Below are positions 34,301 to 46,544 of a stretch of DNA of 64,000 nt, piece after piece. A model generated the notes under the pieces. The model did not search any database and had not been told where the DNA came from. It saw only the letters and a program-made list of their open reading frames with translations. Origin of the DNA: Montifringilla adamsi (Eukaryota > Chordata > Aves > Passeriformes > Passeridae); the NCBI GenBank assembly GCA_017590115.1, contig JAGGNK010006448.1, forward strand, positions 9,906,099-9,970,098. Direction: 5' to 3'. Position 1 is the first letter of the stretch. Each line of letters begins with the position of its first letter. A program made the position numbers and the translations under genes.

Positions 34301-35707
34301 CACTTTATTTTACATACTAGACACTGACATTACTATATCTGTATCTCCACAGGAAAATGCAGGAGGACGCTCTAAGTGACATTCTAGAGGTTGCTACCTC
34401 TCTCAGCAACCACAAGAGTACTCTAAGACAGCTTTAGACCCTCAAAACCATTACCTTAGCTAAGTACTGTAAGTAATGAGAGTGAATCTGATAAGATAGG
34501 AATAAAAAAAAAATCCTTTGTAGTTAGAGTAGAAAAGATTTAATTTTTAAAAAAAAGCAATATGGAACAAAGAAAGGGAATAAACAGAATATTCTGTGTA
34601 CCAGCACATGGATGCCTTTTATAATGCTCTGAAGCTCTTAGAAATGGCCTCAGTTGGGCATGACTTATTCAGGTGAATCATTGCTACCTTGAAGAACTTT
34701 GAGGAGTTAATGTATAAAATAATGAATGCTATTCATCAATTGATTCAATAAATATGATTCTGATTTATTTATAGCAAATAAAGAATGAGGATTAAAGTAC
34801 CTAACATTGTAATTGAGCTCAAATCTTTTTCAAAATCCCTGTGAGAAAAGCACCACCGTACCTTTTATCTATTGTGATATAATCTTTTATTATATCTGTG
34901 CTGCACTTCACAGTTCTTTATTAGCTCCCTGTACAACTATTTACTGTTCAGAATTACTTCAGGTGCCTTTTTGAATAAAAGTATCCTGGCTGTGGTGAAA
35001 AGAGGAAAAAAAACCTCATAGAAACCTGTCATGTATGTACTTTAAAGAAAGACAGTGAGTCAACCAACACTTCAAACACAGTGTTACGAATATCATTAAA
35101 ATCTAGTATTTAAATATTCCTAAATTAATAATTAATACAACTCCTAAAACTAGGAAATTAAGATAAATAATATTGCAAAATCACTTTTATTACCTGTGAT
35201 TGTCACCACTTTGAGTTCATTAGCATTTTAATAATAAACCTGTATTTCAATAATTACATTTTTTTTCTTCTTAATTCTAAAGAGCACTGTTGATTTTGAG
35301 TACTGGTGATTAAAGGAATTATGAATTTTGTCATAAGGGCTAAATCTTCAACTGTTTCTGTAATTACAAGAATGAAGGCTTGGCCATTACAATTTTCATA
35401 AAGGTCAGACTAATTCTCAGCCTTGGAGTACTCCTTTACTGGATACCTTCATTTATGTTTTTTGAAACAAGCATTGTTCGAAAAGTCACTGCTTGTCTCT
35501 CCCTCTCTGATATATTATGCTAAATACTTGCAAAGGGCATATCAAAGTACTGCTTCAAAAAAGCTAAATATACAATAAAAGTGGATTTTAATTCTGCCTT
35601 GTTCTGAGGAAGACTTTGCCTCCCCTAGCACTAATTTGAAAGGCGGCCAACAGTCCTAACAAGATGTGGGATGGATTCCTGTGCTCTATCCTGGACATCA
35701 TATTTAA

Positions 35708-35783
35708 TACTTTACAGTTAATACTTTACATATTTATGTACTTTACAGTTACATATCTAAACTGTACAGTTACTTTACAGTTA
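35708..35783 (+). repeat. Dispersed copies of TACTTTACAGTTA
   Basis: TACTTTACAGTTA occurs exactly at 35708, 35739 and 35771, with a shorter TACTTTACA at 35722. The spacing is about 31-32 bases, so this is a degenerate tandem array of a roughly 31-bp unit. No family is recognised. Confidence 0.88.
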
Positions 35784-38700
35784 TCCATTTTTAATTTAAG
35801 AAACAAATAAATTTGGAATTTTGGTCATCTTCATTTGCTAAATCACTTATCCTAGGCTAGCTTGATCAGATACATTTTTTTATCAGTTCTCTCCTTCTAA
35901 TCAACTCCCTGGATGGGAATGTTCCAGGGCTGAATTTTTGTGGGGTTACCAGCAGTTCTGGCTTTTGCCCACACATAGGGGAACAATAAAATTATCTACA
36001 TCTTTTCTTTCTTTGTATGATCAGAATTATAGTTTGAAATCGAAGACTACTCATCATATCTGGGATTCAATCCTGCATGAAGCTGTGCATCATTAAAAAC
36101 TGATTTCTCCTTCAATACCTATTGGCTGTGGTTCTTAGGGTGTTTGACGTGTGATAGGAAACACTTAGCTTTATACAGATAGGGAAAGAAGGCTGCATGT
36201 GCTGATATCCCATAGGACAGTTCTTAATTGCCATCTATACTTTTATGTCTTTACTGAATATATATAAATCCCTTTGCATAGGTAAATCTATTAGAAGGTG
36301 ACCTGCTAAGTTTTTAATTTAAAAAAAATTAAGTTCTGCAGTCCCCCACTGTCCCCTTTTTATGATCTTCAGGTAAGGGAAAATAATGCATCAGGGATTC
36401 ATAGTATCATAATTACCTTTTAAATGCAAAATTAACACCTGAACTGTCTGAAAACCAAAGAGTTCCTTATAAAAAGTAAATTAATGACTACACAAATGAC
36501 TCAATTTAAGATTGGCACAAGGAGAAAATGACATGCAATCTTATCTTTATATATTTAAACACCAAAATTGTCAATGTATCTATTTACACAGCAGTGCATT
36601 TTGATATGAACGCTCAGAACATCTGAGATTAAAAAAATCACGAAATCTTAATCTTTTTGTGGGGTCTTGCTCAACATCTCAGAAAACAGATTGGAAAAAG
36701 GATTTATTGACATCATTAAAATTTTTATCTGTCTTTACAATATATTTTTATTCTTCAATAAAAGAAGAATGTTGTTCTATGCTGCAAATATTTTTTGTGT
36801 ATTTATTTTTCCTTAACAAATAGAACAGAGCTTGTGGAACATAGAACAGAAAACAGGTTTTTTTCTTCAACTTGGATATAGAGGCAAATCTGCATTTACT
36901 TATTATTTCACTGGATTTGTGCATATGGCTTTTATTTTTGTACAGTCTTTCAGCTGAAGTGAAAGGCTTAAAAATAGTCTCATTTGAATCTTGCTCCTAC
37001 CAATGAGTAGGGTACTTGAGCCTGCTTAAGGGAAGAAACACCTGGAGAGCAGGTTTTGCCACTTGTAGATCAGCTCTAAACATGACTATTTGTTTCCTGT
37101 CCTCTGGGGACACATTGATTATGCCTCTTTAGTACCTGATAAAACATCTTAGAGACCTGTATTTAGTGACCTGAACTAGTCAGGCCAGCTGAACACAGGT
37201 ATTGTGAAGACCAACTCGCTGCATTGAAGCAGAAGCTGAAAACTGGTTTTAAATGCTTTTGCTTACTTGTTACATAGACAACAAGCATTTCTTATAGCTC
37301 AGACAGCTACCAGTAGAAAAGGGAACACTTTAGCATTTAATACTCTTTATTTTCTTTATGGCTTCCTGTATTTTGGCCCTTTGCCAGTAAAACAATAAAA
37401 TCTCTTTTTCTTTTTTTTTATTTTTTTCCCCCCCATGCATACTGCATGAAACTAAGCTTATCTCCAGCCAAATAAGACAGAGTTTCAAGATACCAGAATT
37501 TGGGCAGAATCTTCCATTTTATTTGGCAAATAAGTTATGCTAGTGGAAGTTGGGGTGACAGAGAGCTGCTGGCTCTGTGTGCGCATATGTTTAACGAGAG
37601 CAAATGGAGATGGCAAAGTACCATGGCTTGTTTCCATGGTAAAGCAGGAGGTGAATCTGATACTGTCCAATTGATTTGCTCAAGGTGTGTTTGCTGGAAA
37701 TGGCTGCTGTCTTACCCATATATTGCATAGCATGAACCTTATATAATTTTCAGAAAAAACTATTCTGGGTTTTCCCAGTGCATCATGAGTTCTTTCCAAA
37801 AACAACTGTACTAGGTGTCCAAAGCAGATGGTGTCACCAAATCTTTGATTGTGGGCTCTCACTAATTTTGTTTTGCATTAAGTAATAAATATTATTCCAA
37901 AACAGATATTTTAATAGGGATGGTGAAAAAAAAATCCTCACAAAATATTGTAAGTGTGTAACTAAAATCCTTTTTTTCAGGAAAGTGATCAGATAAAAAA
38001 TCAGGAGTAATATTGGCATAATATGACACTCTTTTTGGATCCAAAGTAGTGGAGACCAAATTCAATTAGTGTTCTTTCTCCCTTTCGCTTTCTTAATATT
38101 TTCTAAGAATTCACCCTAAGCACACAAGAGATGAGGAGACCTGCTTTAAATGTTGTGCAAATTAGCCAGGGGTTGCATATGTATTAGTAAGTTTCTGTGC
38201 AGGAAATTCCATAATTGTAAATATTTCTAATGGAATCAGGGGTTGCTGAAAAAAACAAAATGGTATTTCAAGAGGAACCATGACTTGGTTAAGGATTTGA
38301 AAGAAACAAAATGCAGAACAAAGAAATAAAATGTCTTTATGTGTCTAGCTTCTCCAGATGCCAATTAAAAATGCATATAAAATACATATAATACAGTTAT
38401 TTGTAACAACTGAAAGTACAGTTCTACAAAAGTTTAAGATGATTTAAAGAGGTGCTGCTGCAATCACTTCTTCCCTCCTGTATTTGCTCTTGCATTTCTG
38501 ACCCTGCTTTGCAGTCTCTGACACTCTTTTGTCCTTAGTTGTGGTTATTTCAGGGAACTAGAGCAGAAGAAAGGCAATCTCTGGGTGGCAAAAGAACACA
38601 CAGTGAAAGGCCAGAATGATAAAGTGTTGGGAAGGAAGAAGATCATCTTGGAAGAATCTAATGAATTAAATTAAGGTTTAGTTTTTTTAAAACACCTAAG

Positions 38701-41700
38701 ATTAATTACTGACACATATTGTCTTTAGGAAGCCTCATCATGCAGGATACATTAAACTTTAACAAGCAAATGTAAACATGGTGTGGAGAAAAATCCCACA
38801 TGGTTGTGAAAAAATAACCATGCTTATTCACCAGTTTTATTAACTTTTATTAATAGAAAAGGTGAAAAATAGTAAGCAAGATTTAGATATTTCCCACAAC
38901 TAGAAAACTGGTGGAGGAATTGAAACTAGGAAGAATCATTCAGTTCTACTGCCATTAAGTATAATTTTTATATTCTTAATAAAGACATTTTTAAAAATAA
39001 AACACTGGGAAAAAAAAAAAAAAAAACCTTAAGCATCCTAGACTACAGAGGCCATTGAATTGATTATTAATTATTATACTTGTTATTATTTACTTTCATT
39101 TAGAGATTTGTTTAATTAAAATAAGTCTTCCCAGTCCTATGCATTAACATATTTATATTATGCGAACCGCTTGCACCCATTTCTTATAAGTAGAAATGTA
39201 ATACAGCATTGAGTATTTAAAGCATTCAGTGGAAACTAGTAATGAAGTTGAATTAAGTTATTCTGGATATATACTGATATAGTGGATTGCCAATGAACAC
39301 AAGGAGCTTGGAATTCAGCCACTAAAATCCATCTGCAGAGCATTAATTTAGTTCCTAAAGGGGAAACCTGGGAACTCCTACCAAGACGGAGTCAGATGAT
39401 TCTGTGTGAATGAGGGTAACTGAGAAATGATTGATTGTGCTGTCCTTGAGAGGAAGGACTTATAACTCTACTATACATCTTTGAGATGTCAAGAATTAAG
39501 AGTTCTTCTTGTGAATAAAATTTGAATATTTCTTTAGTTGCAGTTGCATGCAGGGAATAGCATGCAATAGCAAACTCAGATTATTTAGATGTCTGTAAGT
39601 AAAAGACGTGTCATTTCTACCTGTTCACTTTTTTATCCCTATTCCCTTGGTTATCTCAGTACCTCAGGGCTGCTCCTCTTCTGACTTTTTCCTGCTGCTG
39701 TGCTCAAGGCACCTTGAAGGGTACGAGAGGCAGGGGCTCAATGCCAGCAGCCTGGTAGACTCCCAGCAGGAGTTATTCAGGATGGTGATGTGCATATCAG
39801 AAAGTAGAGCTTGTGCAGAACCCTAATTAATTCCTCTTAAGACTACGAAAATTGGCATGTATTAATTTAGGAGAAGTCAATAGTTTCACTTTATTGGAAT
39901 CTCCAGGCACCATTTGTTTTATTCCAGACACATTCACTTGCATATTGTTAGCATGGCAATGAAAAGTGTCTGGTTTTTAGTTTTAGCTCTTTCCTTTGGT
40001 CTCTAAGATTTAGTGTTTCATCTAGGCTCCATCAACAGCCTTAGAAAATGATCCAGTAAAAAACAAAGTAAATCATATGCTGAGTAAATATTTTGTTCAA
40101 TAGACTTCAGGCAGGTCTGTCAAGAAAATATGCTAAAATCCTCTGACAGAGTTTTAGCTACCCAAAAGTCTCATCAGCAGAAGAGCAGTTACAGCTTCTC
40201 ATCAAATATGTTCTGATACAATCAAATTCAGATTTGCAGTTGAATATTCCACCTTGCTGCTACTGGAAATATGAAGCATTAGTCACCAAGACTGATGCAG
40301 AGAAAATTGAATAGATTCTATAAGTTAGAATATTCACAGATTTTTCCACATTATCATATGCATTTTGAGAGAATGACTAGGTTCTATTAACAATAAATTA
40401 TCTTGAGCGGTTATTAAATAGTTCTCTTGGGCACAACACTGATAATGCCATATGTTACTTTTTTTTGTGTTTTTCATTCTCAGGTTTTTAATTAAGGGTG
40501 CATGGGTGAAAGGAGTGAAGTCTCATTAATTTAATTAATGGATTGAAAGGCCATATGACCATGAATTAACATGAATTACTCTATGGAGACAACATTATTT
40601 TTTTGAGGAAAGAAACATTGCACTGACTTCTTGTCACCTAAGTAAAATGAGCAGAGATAATCAACAACCTGAACACATTCATTAAGAGATCAGGAAATTT
40701 TTTAAAAAAACCTTTAAAAGAATTCTTACAGATTAATTTCTTTCAAAGTTGCTACTTCAGTGTACTGAAGTTTCAAAAAACCTGCTAATTCATTTTGGTT
40801 ATCATTATTAGTCACTGAGGTACTTGCAATGGAGAAAAAAAAATTGGTTTTTATTTGGACTAAGAGAACAGAATTCAAGATATATGTGAGAATTTTTATT
40901 TTACTTTTTCTGCCAATGAAATGGGACACTTGATGTGAGTTTTTCCTGTGCTTTAAGTTTCTCATCTTAAAAATTACGATGTTCACTCATAAGCAGGTTT
41001 TTTAAGCACATACTAATGAAGGATGTGATATATGGAAAAATGAGCACTATTTAGCATGCTAAGGAATTCTAGAGGAAAATGTTTAATTTTTAAGGTACAC
41101 CCTTGAAAGGTATTCAGCAACTCTAATGTTCTTATTTTTAGTGCACTAGTTGATACCAGCATTTGATCACCAAAATAAGAGCTAGTTTTATTTAGGGGTT
41201 TTTTCTAAGACTTAGACATTTTGTCAAAATGTGTCTCTAGAAAAAAAGTAAATGTGACAGATGAACATACACTAACAGTAAAGTGGATATTTGAAATAAT
41301 TAAAACCAAGATATTTCTACAGCAAATCAGCAGTAAGTTATAATGATATTTAGGATGTAAATGGTTCTGAAGGACAAGTTATATATTTGTCTTCTCTTTG
41401 CTTGAATTCTTAAATAAATATTTTTATGGGATTTAAAGTGCTTTGGTTCTTTATGTGTGATATTTGTCATGGATTTTTAGAGGGGTGAATGAATGCACTG
41501 CTATCTAAATATTTGGATATCAAAGTTTTTATGCATCTGGTTTCTTATTATTCTCATAACACGTCTGCAGTAATACAAATGAAACAGACATGAGATTTAT
41601 ATAGATGTAATAAAAATACCTTGGGCCTGTCCCAGAAACAAAGAGAAGTCATATATCTAATTACAAAAGAATAGGAAAGAATAATTCTTCTCAGTTTGCC

Positions 41701-41869
41701 TTATGACTTGAAGTACCTCCTATCTTTGAATCACATTCTATCAGAATGCTTACGGTCTTGATGCAAGTATGTGTTGGAGATTTTCTATTTACAAATGCTG
41801 CCAGAGTCACCAGTGGACCACTTACAGATGTATACAACTGAAGTGAAATCTGCATCTGAAAACCACTCA

Positions 41870-41897
41870 GAAAGTGCATTTATGAAAGTGCATTTAT
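41870..41897 (+). repeat. 14-bp exact tandem duplication
   Basis: GAAAGTGCATTTAT is present twice head to tail. It is a recent slippage-type duplication. Confidence 0.9.
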
Positions 41898-43181
41898 GCC
41901 TGCTCTGCTACTGGTAGTGTTTTATGTGCAGAGAACTACTGCACCAATCTGGTAATATTTTCTGTGTCTTCTGATTTTTTTCCAAGTACAGTTCAAGGTA
42001 TGGTATTTTGCCCATAAAACCTTTTACCTTTTGACTCCTAAGCATCTTAAAGACCTGCTCTGTCTTCTAGGCTTTATATCAGTAGTTGAGATCAATTCAG
42101 GCATTTAAAGTGACAGTCTCTATATTTAGTTTAAATGTCGTGGGGCGGGTGACATATTCTCCTTAGAGCAAAGCCTTAGATTTCTTCAATTCACTTCTCC
42201 TGTTGTTACATCAGAATTAATTTTAGGCAGACTTCATTCAGAAGCTGCATTCAGATAGAGCAGGATGCTTAGAAAGGTTTCTGATCGACTGGGGAATTCT
42301 TTTCAGTCATTTGCCATTCTCACTGTCAATCTGTATTGTTATGAGACATGCCTTCAAGATGTCTTGCTGTATTTGTACCTACATCTTTTTTATCCCATCC
42401 ACTGGGAAAAAGAGCAGCTATACTGGGAAGTTGCCAGGACAGCAGGAATAGCCTCTGTGGGTGCACAGAGTGCATTTCGACACCTCTAGTGAATGGGGAA
42501 AAAAAAGCAGTAAAAAGCATTTTGTAATTTTAAGTGTATAGAATAACTCAAAATAGTCTCTGCAGTAGGCACAGAGAATGCCTCACAAAAATGAACCCAT
42601 AGCTTCTATTTTGATCAGACTTCCTTATCTATAACACATTTTCACCTCTCTTATACCTTCCATTAGGCTCTGAAATATATGAAGCTCACCAGCATGTGAA
42701 ATACTCTTCATGATACCCACTGAGCTATTTTAGTTGTGCTGTTTAACTTTCAGGTGAAGTACAGGAGGCAGGCAGTTTACAAAGGAGAAATTCTCTATGC
42801 AGCACATCTCTTGCCACTGTCGGCAGTGTCTATTGGGTTGACAGTCCAAATCCTGTTGAAGTAAATGAGGATGATGAAATCAAAACCTCACTGATTTAAA
42901 AGTTTATCTGCGACTGAATTTCTGACCTGCAATTTAGGAGGGGCATAATTATATATTTTGTGAATAAGCAATTTTAAATAGGAGCAACTTTCTTCTCTGT
43001 CCACTTGTGTAAGTCAACCTAGTTTCACTTGATGTGATTTAACATAACGAATCCCAACACAAACTCTGGTCAAATTTATTAATATTAATTCACCCCTAGC
43101 AATTTCTACCCTGCACTTAGAAGACTTTGTCACTGTAATTCCTCAACAGTTAAATGGGAACAAAGTTACGCTGGGCCAAAA

Positions 43182-43227
43182 CTGAAGTTTATAAATCTGT
43201 CTGAAGTTTATAAATCTGTCTGAAGTT
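43182..43227 (+). repeat. 19-bp tandem repeat, 2.4 copies
   Basis: The unit CTGAAGTTTATAAATCTGT occurs exactly at 43182 and 43201, and its first eight bases recur at 43220. The copies are identical, so the duplication is young or homogenised. Confidence 0.92.
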
Positions 43228-45068
43228 CTATCCAGTCATTGGAAATACATAATATTAAAGTGTGTACATGAACTTTAACAACTATTTTGGCTGGTTAGTG
43301 TTTTAGTTATTTCTCTTGCTTTTGACATAATTCATTTTAGCCCTTCATTTTAACTTATCTACATTTTAAACAAATTCCCATGGATTCAATAAAGAAAAAA
43401 AGAGTAGAATTTCTTCAAAATTCCTTGCACGTTTACCTGGGTCCTCCTTCTTAAGTATCTTCTACACTCCAATAATCAGTTTTCTTTTCTGTTTTTCCAG
43501 TGGTTCTGGTATAGTTTGTTAAGCACCATAAGAGGGGAAACAGCAGGAAAAAAAAAAGATGATAATTTTTCTTGTGCTAACAATCTAAAATTATGGAAAC
43601 TAAAATCAGGAAGGTTGAAAGACTGTGTAAAAAATAAGCTTATATATCTGTATGAGTGTATACATACATATGTGTCTACGCTCTCAAAAGAATCCGGAAA
43701 ATGTTTTCTAGCATTTCAGGAAAAAATGTTTACATACTATAATAAAAGTACATTTTAAAATTATGTTTTTTAAATTAATTATGTATCATACACATAATAC
43801 AAACTGGAGCTGATAAAATATAGTTATATTGCCTTAAGACTACATTTGAGTCACAAATCAATTTGACAGTGGAAAAAATTGATTAGTTTTTTTAAATACC
43901 CAGCATAACCCAAATTTATACATTTTTGGATTCTAGGGCAGATAGTACTGAACCTGTGCCACAATAGTGCATATGAGTTTCCAACACAGTTACAGGAATA
44001 TTTCTCATCTGAAAGACAGTAGAAGGTTTACTGGAAAGTTGTAACACAATCACAGTATTCTAGTGGTTAATTTTTTTTTTCTGATTTCCTCTTTAAATAT
44101 ATCTTACGCCTAGTCTAGTTTTCCTTATGTTCTTCAACTAAAGTAAATCTTCTCTGAAGCTTTTGCTTCATTTGAGTTCCAAAACATCTACAGACAGCAA
44201 ATATATGTTATGGGGGATTTTGTTAGTCTTGATAAATGAAATTATTTTAGTTCTCATCCAGATGTCCATTCTTTTGAAACATCCAAATTGTTTTCTTCGT
44301 AGCTGTACCAACCTAAAGATATATTTGACTGCACCACAAGTAGTTCTCTGTGTATTAGTGTAGCTGCAAAGTGCATATAAGCCCTACCTACAGCACTAAG
44401 CTTTTCTCTTGATGGAGTAATATTTCATTCTGCAGCCAATAGAGAGAAATAATCCAAATAAGTTCTAAATCACTCAAAATACCTGTGTCTCTACTCTGAA
44501 AAGAGTGAGAATGCTAAAGCAAATAAAGTCATGAATTAGGCATGTTGTGATATTTATAAATATAGTAAATTTAGGAGATGAGTACTTTGAGTACTGAAAC
44601 TGACTCTCTCAGATCTAACCAGGAAAGATTTCTCAAAACAGATGTTTTAGCACAAAAAGCATCTTCCTTCTATATTAGGATACAAATATTGCCAAAAAAT
44701 ATCAAAATATGCATCTTTCAAGGCTAATTTTGCTGTTTCCCACCCAGAGTCATGTTGGTTTGATTAAAAAAAAATTAATGCAACATTTTAAATACATTCT
44801 TACTCTAAACAGTAAGATAGGATAAGGACATTCTCAAAATGAAGGAAAAGAAAACATTAATGAATAATGTGAAATCTGACTTAACCTCTTTCTATGTCAA
44901 CATATATGTTTAGTTTTTTCTTCAGAAAAGAAAGTATTGAATGAAACTGGTTCTATATCCACAGCAGTGCTAGAAGCTACGATTCCCAAGATAACATAAT
45001 TTCATTTATTATCTAAACTGCAACAATATTTTTAAGCTGTTGTCTTCTTAGAATCCATTCTAATGTAA

Positions 45069-45156
45069 ATTATTTTATTCTAATTAGTCCAAGATTCTTT
45101 GGCTAAGTTGTTTTATTCTAATTTAATCTTGGGCTAGATTATTTTATTCTAATTAA
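45069..45156 (+). repeat. Three diverged copies of an ATTTTATTCTAATTA unit
   Basis: TATTTTATTCTAATTA-like segments begin near 45071, 45109 and 45140, each followed by a GG(G)CTA(A/G)-like segment in the first two spacers (GGCTAAG and GGGCTAGA). This indicates an old tandem duplication with a unit of about 31-38 bases. Confidence 0.8.
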
Positions 45157-46504
45157 CTCCTTACTTCCTCTACTCGAGAAGTAAGAAGTGTGGTATTTCA
45201 CTATTTTGCTTTAGAGTAGAATAAAGACTGCAGGATTTGTCACAAAATAAATTTTGGGATTCCATAGTTTATAATAGTGTTGGTCAACTTACAAAGAAAT
45301 TATTTTGGAAGCCTCCAAAGTAGTTCCAGCTCTAAATCATTAGACTTACAGTCGTGAAGTACATTTCATTCATCATATTTTGTAAAACAAAAAGTTATCC
45401 AACCCGAGCTAGCTCAGCAGCATTCTGATGACAATCACTAATGTGTCGATTCTAGGTCAGAAACTTGTTGACTCCTAAAAGATAAATGAGTCTTCAGAAA
45501 GAGGAAAAATGAGTATCAGTGACACTCCCTAAACCAATATGGTTTTCTGACCTATACCGCACAACAGGTATTGTTCTTCAAATTTACTGTCCACTGCCAC
45601 CTCCCATAGCAGAAATCTTCAGGGAATGATAATGAAGTGTATTTATTTTAGGGCACAATTCTTAGCTCTGCCAGTGGGATTCATTAACAGCAACACGGAA
45701 ATCAGATAACTGCAACGGGTTTAAAACCGTGGGAGTAAAGCTGTCATTGAATCTCAAGGTTGTTGGAACTTGCTGACAATAAGTATTCTGCAAGAACTTT
45801 AATCTGTTATTTCCAAGTGTTATTTCCAAGTATCTACTGCAAAGTCTGTTCTAAGCGTTCCGGAAAACAAAAACAAAACCAAACCAAAACAAAACAACAA
45901 AAAGAGAAAAGAGAAAGAAAAAGGTGTTATTCCATATTTGGCAAAAGTAGCAGCACAGCTTGGTTGGCATACATTTAGTGTCATAAAAAAACTGGGCAAT
46001 CTGAAGGAGTCGCCACCCAAGCTGAACATAGACATCCAGTTAGTGTGCCCTTGCAGCAGGGATAGCCAACCTGCAGATGAAAATGTGATCTCACAGCATC
46101 CCACGCAAACTTGCATGAGGATTTGTCCTTGCTACAGGCTTTTGTGCTTCCTGGAAAGAAAGGGTACCATCACAAACCATCATATTTTCTGATTCCCCAG
46201 TTCAGTCTGATGTCAAAAAATGTAAAACATCCATGTTCTCTTGCCTTCTGGGGTACAAGGAGTTATAAACATTTTACTCAAGAGAAATAGGTGCAATAGG
46301 CACTTACCTACAGGTCCAATATGGAAAAATTGACCTCAAGCTGCTTTCCCAAAGTTGGGTATAAAATCCATGGCAGAATCTAGAAAAAAAAGATTGAAAT
46401 CTTGACACATTTTTAAATAGTGTCAAAGATCAATCTTTAATAACATTACTATTAGTATTTCATAATAGATCTCCTCAGTTCAGTCTCGGGTTTTGGTTTT
46501 AGAT

Positions 46505-46544
46505 TGTGTATGACAATGATAGTATGTGTATGACAATGATAGTA
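46505..46544 (+). repeat. 20-bp exact tandem duplication
   Basis: TGTGTATGACAATGATAGTA occurs twice in direct succession without a difference. Two copies only. Confidence 0.93.

Larger units (their letters stand above)
34301..45060. other. Long unassigned AT-rich stretch
   Basis: No gene, RNA or dispersed repeat is recognised in this block. Small tandem duplications at 35708-35783, 41870-41897 and 43182-43227 are listed separately. Around 35090-35420 the DNA is rich in TAAT/ATTA words, which may hint at a conserved non-coding element but could be composition alone. Poly(A) runs occur at about 39010-39026 and elsewhere. Confidence 0.5.

Noticed and set aside
35090..35420. Homeodomain-site-rich conserved enhancer
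   Set aside because: TAAT/ATTA words are common in AT-rich DNA, so enrichment cannot be judged without alignment or a background model.
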